Shown one piece after another: positions 39,220-47,512 of a DNA stretch of 64,000 bases. Source of the stretch: an uncultured Clostridia bacterium. Lineage in GTDB: Bacteria; Bacillota; Clostridia; Christensenellales; QALW01. The position numbers and the translations under genes were made by a program. The first letter of the stretch is position 1. Every line of letters begins with the position of its first letter. Under the pieces are notes generated by a model. It was not told the origin of the DNA, did no database searches, and saw nothing but the letters and a program-made list of their open reading frames with translations. Location: the NCBI GenBank assembly GCA_934434555.1, contig CAKRZX010000003.1, positions 1 to 64,000 on the forward strand, read 5' to 3'.

Positions 39220-40299
39220 CTACGCAATAAGATAGAACAGTGTTCCAAGCAACGTTACGCCTGCCGCAACCGCACCCCAAAGTCCGAAAAGCCACTTTGC
39301 GTAGGCTTTTTTATCCAGGGGAAGATTGCCTACGAACTTGCCGCTTTGGGCGTTCATTGCAAAGGTGAACTTCTGCCCCTGATATGTGGTATTGAGCAGC
39401 CATATGGGGAAAAGTGCATATTTAACACTGCTGTTTTTAATGTTTATTGACGCTCCCTCGGGCGTTACGGTGTTGTAACCCGTTACGGTGGATGCAAATG
39501 CCGATTCCGTTGACGTTCTCACGCGCGTATTGATTCTTTCAATGCAGTCATCGGCGCAAACGTCGTATTTATCGGCAAGATAGCCTGAAAGATACGCCGT
39601 TTTGAAGTCAACCGCCTCGGAAAAGTCAAAAGGTTCAAGGGATTCGGTCAAATCGTCAGCCATTTTGGCGCTGCCGTCGGCCGGAACGTTATCAAAAGCG
39701 ATTTCGCCGCCCCGCAGAACGGAATAGAAACTTGTTTCCGTATAGTCGTAGTCCCTGTCGCTCCAACAGCGCACTCGGGTTGCGCGGTAACGCACCGTGC
39801 CGTCAACATCGGCGTCAAACAGCCAAAACGGCACGTATATTCCCTTTATCTCGTCAATATGATTCTGACTTTTGAAGATTTTTGGCAATAAGCGCTTATT
39901 TTTAAGGTGTTCGTCAAACGCCGTCACAGCCGCCTTTTTATCGTACTTAAAAGGGATAATAAGGTCGGGTTTAAGGCTGCCGGAAAGTTGCGAGAGAATT
40001 ATCTGGGGATTTCCGCAGTAAGGGCATTCGGTTGCGCTTACCGTGTCCTCACAGATTATCTCGCCGCCGCAGGACGCGCAGGTGTACACCCGCATGCCCT
40101 CTTCCGCCTGCCACTGTTCGCCCCCGGAAGTATCCCACGAAAAGTTGCTTTCGGTGCTCTTGTTCAGGTCGGAATCATAGTCCTTTAATGTATCAATATC
40201 AAATTCTGTGCCGCAGTAGGGGCAGTGCATTTTCTGCAAATTGCTGTCGAAAACTATCGCACCGCCGCAACAGGGGCACTTATACTCGGCATTTTCCAT
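39220..40299 (-). CDS. TFIIB-type zinc-ribbon membrane protein (YdjG-like)
   Basis: The 359-residue protein has two zinc ribbons at the N-terminus (CPCCGGAIVFDSNLQKMHCPYCG, in part, ~8-30; CASCGG...CPYCG, ~74-97). A large soluble region follows, with FWLFDADVDGTVRYRATRVR. A C-terminal membrane helix ends the protein (WLFGLWGAVAAGVTLLGTLFYL). It matches B. subtilis YdjG in layout. It starts 1 nt after the SPFH gene ends, so the two are coupled. Confidence 0.84.
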   Translation of the reverse strand: MENAEYKCPCCGGAIVFDSNLQKMHCPYCGTEFDIDTLKDYDSDLNKSTESNFSWDTSGGEQWQAEEGMRVYTCASCGGEIICEDTVSATECPYCGNPQIILSQLSGSLKPDLIIPFKYDKKAAVTAFDEHLKNKRLLPKIFKSQNHIDEIKGIYVPFWLFDADVDGTVRYRATRVRCWSDRDYDYTETSFYSVLRGGEIAFDNVPADGSAKMADDLTESLEPFDFSEAVDFKTAYLSGYLADKYDVCADDCIERINTRVRTSTESAFASTVTGYNTVTPEGASINIKNSSVKYALFPIWLLNTTYQGQKFTFAMNAQSGKFVGNLPLDKKAYAKWLFGLWGAVAAGVTLLGTLFYLIA

Positions 40300-40300
40300 A

Positions 40301-41488
40301 TCAATTCAGTTTGTTTCCGCACTTGTGGCAGAATTTTGCGCCCGTTTCAACTTTTGCGCCGCAATTTGAGCAGAATCCGCCGTCGGGTTTCTTGCTTCCG
40401 CATTTTGAGCAGAAATTGCCCGTGTTTACCACGCCGCAAGAGCATTTCCAGCCGTCTTTGGGTTCCTGTTCTTTCTGCGCCTGAGCCATGGCATAAAGTT
40501 GCTGCGTGTTAAGATTTGCACCGGCATTTGCCGCCATTCCCATACCCATAAAGCCCATCATCGCGCCGTTTTCGTTGCCCGCCGCGGTTTTAAGAGCGTC
40601 AGCCTGTGCCTGTGTAAGCGTTGCCGCCGCCATGGACGTATCGCGAAGGACTGCGTTTTTCTGAATATTCTTGATAAGTTCTGCGTCCTCGGGAGGAAGC
40701 GTGGGAGGATTCATCGCAATGCTTACAACTTCAAGTCCGCGGGTTTCAGCCCATTTTTCTTTAAGTTCGGTGTTTATCGCCTCTTCAAGTTCCCGCATAT
40801 GGGTAACAATCTGATTCGGTCTGATTTCAAGAGCCGAAAGCTTACCCAAAGACGGAGCAAGGGCGCTTACAAACTCGGTGCGGAGTTGGTCATCAATTTC
40901 CTCGCGCAGATATTCCTTTTCCACGTTGCCGCAAACGTTTGTGTAGAAAAGCAGCGGGTCAACTATTTTGTAGGAATACAAGCCGTTGCAGCGAAGAGAA
41001 ACGTCGATATCAAGATTTACTTTTGTGTCAACAACCCTGAACGAAACGGCGTTGGGCGTGCCGAACTTGTTATCGATGATTTCTTTGGTGTTAAAATAAT
41101 ACACGCGCTGGTCCTTACCCGTATCGCCGCCGAAAGTAAAACGTCTGCCGATAGTCTTAAACGTGTTAAGTATTCCCTGCCCCAGAGAACCCGAAAAAAT
41201 GCTGGGTTCGGTGGACGCGTCGAATGTATATTCACCGGGTTCGGCGCAAACTTCAACAACCTTGCCCTGTTCAACAATCATCATACACTGTCCGTCGGCA
41301 ACGGCAATACCCGAACCGCTGCTTATGATATTGTCGCTCGCTTTCGTATTAGAACTTCTGCCCGAAATTCTCTTTTCGCCTTTTTTGGCAAGTACCTCTT
41401 TGTCAAGTGCATCACAATAGAAAAATTCTTTCCACTGGTCGGCAAGAGTGCCGCCCAACGCACCTGCGCCTGCTTTAATAAGCCCCAT
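40301..41488 (-). CDS. ydjI: SPFH-domain protein with C-terminal zinc ribbons (YdjI-like)
   Basis: The 395-residue protein has a short N-terminal region rich in Gly/Ala, an SPFH/band-7-like domain (~60-270) and an Ala/Gln/Met-rich stretch (~275-335). Two zinc ribbons end it (CSCGVVNTGNFCSKCG, ~348-363; CSNCGAKVETGAKFCHKCG, ~371-389). This is the architecture of B. subtilis YdjI, a flotillin-like protein linked to PspA-dependent membrane-stress responses. No pspA gene is present in this operon, unlike ydjFGHI of B. subtilis. Confidence 0.88.
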   Translation of the reverse strand: MGLIKAGAGALGGTLADQWKEFFYCDALDKEVLAKKGEKRISGRSSNTKASDNIISSGSGIAVADGQCMMIVEQGKVVEVCAEPGEYTFDASTEPSIFSGSLGQGILNTFKTIGRRFTFGGDTGKDQRVYYFNTKEIIDNKFGTPNAVSFRVVDTKVNLDIDVSLRCNGLYSYKIVDPLLFYTNVCGNVEKEYLREEIDDQLRTEFVSALAPSLGKLSALEIRPNQIVTHMRELEEAINTELKEKWAETRGLEVVSIAMNPPTLPPEDAELIKNIQKNAVLRDTSMAAATLTQAQADALKTAAGNENGAMMGFMGMGMAANAGANLNTQQLYAMAQAQKEQEPKDGWKCSCGVVNTGNFCSKCGSKKPDGGFCSNCGAKVETGAKFCHKCGNKLN

Positions 41489-41502
41489 TTTTATTTCTCC
41501 TT

Positions 41503-42273
41503 TTAATTTAATTCTATATTGCCGGAAACGGTGTTAAATTCAAATTTATTTTCACCGCTGCCGAAAATGTATTCTTTGCCGTTTACCGTGCATTCCTTTT
41601 TTGTGTAAACGTTGCCCGAAACCGTCTTTACCTTTGCGATAAAGCCCGCGGAAGTATATACGGTCACGTCACCTGAAACGGTCTTAAAACTGCCCGATTT
41701 CGCTTTTCCCGTAAAATCGGCATCGCCCGAAACGCTCTGAACTTCGATTTTCTCCGCTCCGTCGGAATTTATGCTTATTTCACCCGAAACCGTATTGATT
41801 TCAAGTTTTTCGCTCACTCCGCTTACATTCACTTTTCCCGAAACGGAATTTATGCCCGTTTCTTTTACCGCAACTGCGTCTGTGTCCGCCGAAACCGTGT
41901 TGATTTTTATCTTTTCAACCGTTTGGGGAATATACACCGTAAGGTCCTTATCAAGATTTCTTATTTTCATTCCCGATTTAAGAAACTTGATACTGAGTTT
42001 TTCGCCCTTTTGGCGGTACGCAAGATAATCTTTTTCCGATTCCCCGCCGCTTTGCTCAAACGAAACCTCCGCTTTGTCGGTTTTAACGATTTTAACACTT
42101 CCCGCAACCCAGTCGATATCAATTTCCGTTGCGTCTTTTGCCTCGCCCGCTCTTGCGGCAGTATATGCCCTTGATTCGGCAAATTTATATATATTGCTGT
42201 TTTTCGTAAGCACGCAGCCGCTTAACGGAAACATCATAACAGCCGCGGCAAGCAAACATATTGTCTTTTTCAT
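41503..42273 (-). CDS. DUF4097-type lipoprotein
   Basis: The 256-residue lipoprotein has the lipobox FPLSGC (Cys ~20). Its mature part is a right-handed parallel beta-helix-like array of ~20-residue repeats built around INTVSG/VQSVSGD/VKTVSGNV motifs, as in DUF4097/DUF4098 adhesin-like proteins. Such proteins often sit beside membrane-stress and PspC-like genes. It heads the SPFH/zinc-ribbon/TPM operon, so it probably senses or stabilises the outer face of the membrane; this is inference. Confidence 0.85.
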   Translation of the reverse strand: MKKTICLLAAAVMMFPLSGCVLTKNSNIYKFAESRAYTAARAGEAKDATEIDIDWVAGSVKIVKTDKAEVSFEQSGGESEKDYLAYRQKGEKLSIKFLKSGMKIRNLDKDLTVYIPQTVEKIKINTVSADTDAVAVKETGINSVSGKVNVSGVSEKLEINTVSGEISINSDGAEKIEVQSVSGDADFTGKAKSGSFKTVSGDVTVYTSAGFIAKVKTVSGNVYTKKECTVNGKEYIFGSGENKFEFNTVSGNIELN

Positions 42274-42301
42274 ATCCGCCCCCGAAAATTTACTTTACTA
42301 T

Positions 42302-42330
42302 ATAATATAATATTCTGCGAAAAAAGTCAA
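42302..42330 (-). promoter_or_regulatory. Promoter of the YdjGHI-like operon
   Basis: Minus-strand TTGACT, 17-nt spacer, TATTAT, 29 nt before the lipoprotein start. Confidence 0.6.
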
Positions 42331-42334
42331 GATT

Positions 42335-42371
42335 CAAAAAAAGAAGAGCCGCTTTTTTTCAAGCGACTCTT
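42335..42371 (-). terminator. Terminator of the DUF4038 gene at 42379
   Basis: An AGAGTCGCTT/AAGCGGCTCT stem (with G-U pairs) followed by seven T residues on the minus strand. Confidence 0.88.
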
Positions 42372-42378
42372 ATTTATA

Positions 42379-44877
42379 TCAGTTTTCTTTTTTCTTTTTA
42401 AGGATAATTGCAATCACAACACCTGCACCGCAGCCCACAACAAGCGCCGCCGCGGTAACGCCTATAAGCAAGCCCGCGTTAAGTTTGTTTCCTTCTGTTA
42501 AGTTATCGGCGGTGCCGGGTGCCTTATCATCAGGTGTGTTGGGTACGGGCGTTGCCGAAATATCGTCAGCGGTTGCTTTTCCGCTGCCGAATACCGAAAG
42601 TTCGGCTATTGCAGTGTGCGAATAATACTCGGTGTACTGATTACCGTCGTTCGAAGTGTAAACACGTTTGTCAAGTTTATATGAAACCGTGTCTTTCTTA
42701 TCCTCTTTTATCGTTACGGGATTCATAATAAGAATCTTAACGAACCTGTACGCGCCGGTAAGTTTCTCGCTTACGAACTTATTCTCCGAATCCATTTTTG
42801 CGCCGCGGAGAGTTGCGTCCGCCATAATGGTCCACGTGGTGCCGTCATTTGAAACTTCAATGCGGTATTCGGGAAGAACCGTGCCCGTCTGCGGAACAAT
42901 GGTAAGGTGGGTAAGGTTATACGCTACGCCCAAATCGTAGATAATGGTCTGCGTGGGGCGGGATGCAAAGGGTTCCCAAGCCTTGTCGCCGGAAAGGTCG
43001 GCAAGATATTCTGTAAGGTCAACAAGTTTATTGTTTATATACTGTGCGCCGCCTATTGCCTTAACTTCGGCGGGAGTGATGATGTTGCCTGTAATTTCGT
43101 TGCTGTCGCCATCGGTGTAAAGGTCGGTGTAAGCCGATTCAAAACGCGCGCCGTCTTTAAGGCTGTCGCTTGTAAGAACGAATACCCAGTCTGCTTTTGT
43201 AGGACGCTCGGGGATAGTATATCCGCCGTTATCGGGGGTAATGTTTTCGCCCGCTTTGATGAATGCACCGGTAAGGGGATTGTACCAATAAGCGTTGTAT
43301 TTCTTTGAACCGTCAAGCCGCATAATGTTGCCGGTAGTTGTTTCGGTATCACGGAAATAGCAAACAACGGTTGACATATCATCGGTGCTTGCAATAAATC
43401 TGTCCTGTCTTGACGCAAAGTCCGCATATGTCGCATCAAGGAATCGGGGCATAAGTTTTGTCCAATCCGGAAGCAGTTCAAAGAACTGTTTAAGGTACTT
43501 AACTTCGTACGCGCCGGGTCTGTCAAGCCCCATATACCAGGGTCCGTAACTGTAACTGCCCAGCCAGCCGGTGCTATTCTCGGTAGAATAGCAGTTTGCC
43601 CAAATACCGTCAACGCCGTAAGTAAAGCCCGCACAGCCGTTAAGCATGGCACCCCATGCCGCCTTGCGGCTTCCGTTGTAGCCGGTAAATCCGCCGCAGT
43701 CGATATCCTCATAATTAGCCTCGGTTTCAAGTATGGGTTTTACTTTGCCCGAAGAGTGCCTGTAAAAACCGAAATATACGCTCTTTTCCTGATAAAAGCC
43801 GTTTGCGCCGTGGCCGTTCTGCAACGCCCAGTACTCGTGCCAACCCTGATTGTTAAGTTCAACCATTTCAGGCGATGTGGCTTTTCTCGGGAAAGTGTGC
43901 GTTCCGTTGGGATGATTGTAGCCGTCAAGTTTGCCTACGGTATCACCTACCGACATATATACATCAATAACACGCTTGTCGGGTGTTTTGCCGGCTTTAT
44001 CCGTGCCGTTGATTTCCTGTCCCGTTATCCAGCAGATCGAATAGCAGGAATACCTCGCAACAACGTAGCGGGTAAAGCGGAGAAGGTCCGTTTCAGGCAT
44101 GGCGTTTGCCGTGCTTGAATGAACACCGAAACCGAGCGCCGCAACCATACCGTTCTGATAGAGGTATTCAAACATATAGTCGATTTTTTTGTTGAATACA
44201 TCCGTGGAAGGCTGAGTAAATTTCTTTTGCCAGATAGACGGAACCAGACCACTCTGTCCGCCGCCGTCGGATACAGCGGAATCAAAATACGTCTGATAAA
44301 CGGTAAAGCCCTTTGCAACGCGGTTATCCACTTCGTGTTTGAACTGATTGTCGCACTTACAGCCGGGATAATTGCATTTATCCGTTTGAACATAGTTGGG
44401 TGCCTGCCAGTTGGTATCGCCCAGCCAGAAGAACGGTGTGCCGTCGGCATACTCAAAATGGCGGTTATCTGCCGCAATCTGAACAAAGCCGTGCTTGTCG
44501 AACACACTGTTTCCCGTATTCTCCGTCGCCTTTACCGTACCCTGAACGTTATTAAGATCACTGTTGCCCGCATCGGTGCAGGTGATGATATACGTCCATT
44601 CACCCGTTTTGGTGGGTGTAAAGCGCACGGCAAAAGTGCTGTCCTCTTTCCAGAATCCGGGAGTGGATATCCTTGTGCCGTCGGCGTGGGTAAACACCGC
44701 GTCTATATCAACGTCAGTGTAAGGATTCTTGTATTCCTTACTGCTCTTTAATGTTATTTCGGTGGGTTTCCAAACTTCGGTTTCAACTGTTTCGCCCGCG
44801 GCAATCACGCTGCCGAATGCCCCGAGCACGCCGAAGATTATCGCCATTGAAACAACAAGGGATAAAAACTTTTTCAT
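42379..44877 (-). CDS. Secreted DUF5060/DUF4038 enzyme with discoidin domain and membrane anchor (paralogue 1)
   Basis: The 832-residue protein has a signal peptide (ending SVIAAG, ~27). The DUF5060 domain (~35-125) has STPGFWKEDSTFAVRF. The DUF4038 barrel starts at TPFFWLGDTNW (~146). Candidate catalytic acids are in CWITGQEINGTD (~286) and LETEANYEDIDCGG (~387). A discoidin/F5-8C-like domain (~615-745) has WEPFASRPTQTIIYDLG and YRIEVSNDGTTW. The C-terminal helix is followed by LKKKKEN. The active-site signatures differ from the DUF4038 genes at 7092, 9534 and 60696, so a different glycan is likely. It is a tandem paralogue of 44988-47441, with a 190-bp identical DNA block. Confidence 0.85.
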   Translation of the reverse strand: MKKFLSLVVSMAIIFGVLGAFGSVIAAGETVETEVWKPTEITLKSSKEYKNPYTDVDIDAVFTHADGTRISTPGFWKEDSTFAVRFTPTKTGEWTYIITCTDAGNSDLNNVQGTVKATENTGNSVFDKHGFVQIAADNRHFEYADGTPFFWLGDTNWQAPNYVQTDKCNYPGCKCDNQFKHEVDNRVAKGFTVYQTYFDSAVSDGGGQSGLVPSIWQKKFTQPSTDVFNKKIDYMFEYLYQNGMVAALGFGVHSSTANAMPETDLLRFTRYVVARYSCYSICWITGQEINGTDKAGKTPDKRVIDVYMSVGDTVGKLDGYNHPNGTHTFPRKATSPEMVELNNQGWHEYWALQNGHGANGFYQEKSVYFGFYRHSSGKVKPILETEANYEDIDCGGFTGYNGSRKAAWGAMLNGCAGFTYGVDGIWANCYSTENSTGWLGSYSYGPWYMGLDRPGAYEVKYLKQFFELLPDWTKLMPRFLDATYADFASRQDRFIASTDDMSTVVCYFRDTETTTGNIMRLDGSKKYNAYWYNPLTGAFIKAGENITPDNGGYTIPERPTKADWVFVLTSDSLKDGARFESAYTDLYTDGDSNEITGNIITPAEVKAIGGAQYINNKLVDLTEYLADLSGDKAWEPFASRPTQTIIYDLGVAYNLTHLTIVPQTGTVLPEYRIEVSNDGTTWTIMADATLRGAKMDSENKFVSEKLTGAYRFVKILIMNPVTIKEDKKDTVSYKLDKRVYTSNDGNQYTEYYSHTAIAELSVFGSGKATADDISATPVPNTPDDKAPGTADNLTEGNKLNAGLLIGVTAAALVVGCGAGVVIAIILKKKKEN

Positions 44878-44911
44878 ACATACCTCCGCAATATTTTATT
44901 ATGCGGAAATT

Positions 44912-44940
44912 ATTATAGCACAGATTTAACCTTAATGCAA
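44912..44940 (-). promoter_or_regulatory. Promoter of DUF4038 paralogue 1
   Basis: Minus-strand TTGCAT, 17-nt spacer, TATAAT, 34 nt before the start at 44877. Confidence 0.68.
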
Positions 44941-44987
44941 TACTTTGAATGCAATTTTATATTTTGTTAATATTTTGTGCCTATTCA

Positions 44988-47441
44988 TCAGGTTTTCTTT
45001 TTCGTTTTGCTTATAATAATTCCGCCGAAAAGCCCTAAAACCGCTGCTGCCGCGCATAATCCGACAAAAAGAACGATATTGAATTCTTTTTTCGGGTCCG
45101 TCTTTATATCGTCGGTTGTGTTCACACTTTCGCCGTTATTTTCGGCAATGCCGGACGCAAAAACCGAAAGTTCGGCTATTGCGGTGTGCGCATAGCACTC
45201 GGTGTACTGATTATCGCTGTTCTGATTGTAAACACGTTGGTCAAGTTTGTACTGCACCGAATCTATCGCGCTGTTTTCAACCGTATCGGGGTTAAGCAGC
45301 AAAACTTTTACGAACCTGTACGCGCCGCCGAGTTTCTCGCTTGCAAATTTGTTTTCCGAATCCGTATGTCCCTTTTCAAGTGCCGTATTCACAAGCACCG
45401 TCCACTGTTTGCCGTCATTTGACGCTTCAATCCTGTATCGGGGCAGAACAGTCCCCGTCTGCGGAACAATTGCAAGGTGGGTAAGGTTGTACGCCACGCC
45501 CAAATCGTAGATAATTGTCTGTGTGGGGCGTGAAGAGAACGGTTCCCAGACTTTGTCGCCCGACAAATCGTAAAGATATTCTTTAAGGTCAATAAGCTTG
45601 TTGTTTATATACTGTGCGCCGCCTATTGCTTTTATCTCCGCGGGCATTACTATGTTGCCCGTAATCGTATTATCGCTGTTTTCGCCGTAAAAATCGGGCG
45701 TTTCTTTTTCAAAGGGCATATTTTTTGAAACGGGCGTATCGGTAATCAGAAATGCCCAGTCGCCGCCGTCGGGCTTTTGGGGAATTTCGTACTCGCCGTT
45801 TGCCGCAGTGATATTTTCGCCTATAAGCCTGAACGCGCCGGTAAGAGGATTGTACCAGTATGCGGTAAAACTCTTTCCCGAATCAAGTTTCATTATTTTG
45901 CCCGTTGAAGTGTCGCTGTTGCGGAAATAGCAAATCGCGGCGCCGCCGTCATCACGGGAACGGATAGATTTTTCCTCGTCAAGTGCGAACTCCGCATAGC
46001 GCGCGTCATAAAAACGGGGAATAAGTTTCTGCCACTCGCCTGCCGCCTCAAAGAAACGGCGAAGATATGTCATTTCGTACGAGCCCGGTTTATCAAGCCC
46101 GATATACCATGGATCATAACTGAAAGTACCCAGCCAGCCGGTACTTTTTTCGGTGGAGTAGCAATTCGCCCATATGCCGTCAACGCCGTAGGTAAAGCCC
46201 GAACAGCCGTTAAAAAGTGCGTTCCACGCGCTGTAACGGTTGGCGTCATAGCCGTTAAAGCCGCCGCAGTCGATGTCCTCATAGTTCATTTCGCCCTCAA
46301 TAAACGGCTTGGTTGTTCCCGAAAGATTCCTATAATACTGAAAATAGTATCTCTTGTTTGAAATCTTTCTGCCGTGTCCGCTTTGAAGGATCCACGTCTG
46401 GTGCCACGAACTCGAATCAAGTTTCATCGCACGGGGGTCACTGGGAACAACATCGTACATATGAGCGCCGTTGGGGTGATTGTATCCGTCAAGGCTGTCC
46501 ACTGTTTCGCCTACCGAAAGATAAACATCAAGCGTACTCTTGCCCGGTGTCGCCTGCGCTTCACGCTCGTCGGTAACTTCCTGCCCGGTTATCCATATAA
46601 TCGAATAGCAGGAATAGCGGGCAACAACGTAGCGGGTAAAGCGCAAAAGGTCGGTTTCGCTCATGTTGTTCGCCGTGTTTGTGTGAACGCCCATACCCAG
46701 TGCAGCCACCATACCGTTTTGATAGAGATACTCAAACATATAGTCGATTTTTTTGTTAAAAATCTCCGCCGCGGGCAAGGTGAATTTCTTTGCCCATATT
46801 GACGGCATCAATTCCTTTTGACCGCCGCCGTCGGATACAGCGGAATCAAAATACGTCTGATAAACGGTAAAGCCCTTTGCAACGCGGTTATCCACTTCGT
46901 GTTTGAACTGATTGTCGCACTTACAGCCGGGATAATTGCATTTATCCGTTTGAACATAGTTGGGTGCCTGCCAGTTGGTATCGCCCAGCCAGAAGAACGG
47001 TGTGCCGTCGGAATATTCAAAATTGCGCTTATCTTCCGTAATTTCTACAAAGCCGTGCTTATCAAACACGCTGCTGCCCGTGTTTTCCGCCGCTTTTACC
47101 GTTCCTTTAACATTATTAAGGTCGGTGTTTCCGGTATCAGTGCAGGTGATAACATACGCCCATTCCCCCGTTTTGGTGGGTGTAAAGCGCACGGCAAAAG
47201 TGCTGTCCTCTTTCCAGAATCCGGGAGTGGATATCTTTGTGCCGTCGGCGTGGGTAAATACCGCGTCTATATCAACGTCGGTGTACGGATTTTTGTACTC
47301 TTTGCCGCTTTTTAATGTTATCTCAACGGGCTTCCACACTTCGGTTTCAACGGTTTCTCCCGCGGCAATAACACTGCCGAACGCGGCAAAAACGCTTAAA
47401 GCCATTATCGCCGAAATAACAAGGGATAAAATTCTTTTCAT
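44988..47441 (-). CDS. Secreted DUF5060/DUF4038 enzyme with discoidin domain and membrane anchor (paralogue 2)
   Basis: The 817-residue protein has the same domain order as paralogue 1: signal peptide (MKRILSLVISAIMALSVFAA...), DUF5060, DUF4038 from TPFFWLGDTNW, discoidin-like domain and C-terminal helix with KTKKKT tail. Candidate acids are in IIWITGQEVTDE and FIEGEMNYEDIDCGG. I start at the ATG preceded by GGAGGTC; a GTG 15 codons upstream is in frame but lacks a ribosome site. No promoter was seen in the 71-bp gap to the surface gene upstream, so it is probably cotranscribed with it. Confidence 0.85.
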   Translation of the reverse strand: MKRILSLVISAIMALSVFAAFGSVIAAGETVETEVWKPVEITLKSGKEYKNPYTDVDIDAVFTHADGTKISTPGFWKEDSTFAVRFTPTKTGEWAYVITCTDTGNTDLNNVKGTVKAAENTGSSVFDKHGFVEITEDKRNFEYSDGTPFFWLGDTNWQAPNYVQTDKCNYPGCKCDNQFKHEVDNRVAKGFTVYQTYFDSAVSDGGGQKELMPSIWAKKFTLPAAEIFNKKIDYMFEYLYQNGMVAALGMGVHTNTANNMSETDLLRFTRYVVARYSCYSIIWITGQEVTDEREAQATPGKSTLDVYLSVGETVDSLDGYNHPNGAHMYDVVPSDPRAMKLDSSSWHQTWILQSGHGRKISNKRYYFQYYRNLSGTTKPFIEGEMNYEDIDCGGFNGYDANRYSAWNALFNGCSGFTYGVDGIWANCYSTEKSTGWLGTFSYDPWYIGLDKPGSYEMTYLRRFFEAAGEWQKLIPRFYDARYAEFALDEEKSIRSRDDGGAAICYFRNSDTSTGKIMKLDSGKSFTAYWYNPLTGAFRLIGENITAANGEYEIPQKPDGGDWAFLITDTPVSKNMPFEKETPDFYGENSDNTITGNIVMPAEIKAIGGAQYINNKLIDLKEYLYDLSGDKVWEPFSSRPTQTIIYDLGVAYNLTHLAIVPQTGTVLPRYRIEASNDGKQWTVLVNTALEKGHTDSENKFASEKLGGAYRFVKVLLLNPDTVENSAIDSVQYKLDQRVYNQNSDNQYTECYAHTAIAELSVFASGIAENNGESVNTTDDIKTDPKKEFNIVLFVGLCAAAAVLGLFGGIIISKTKKKT

Positions 47442-47512
47442 ACTGACCTCCGAACAGTTAAAAAAGCGGACCGGTGCAGAAAACACCGAATCCGCATAAA
47501 ATAGCGCACCGA

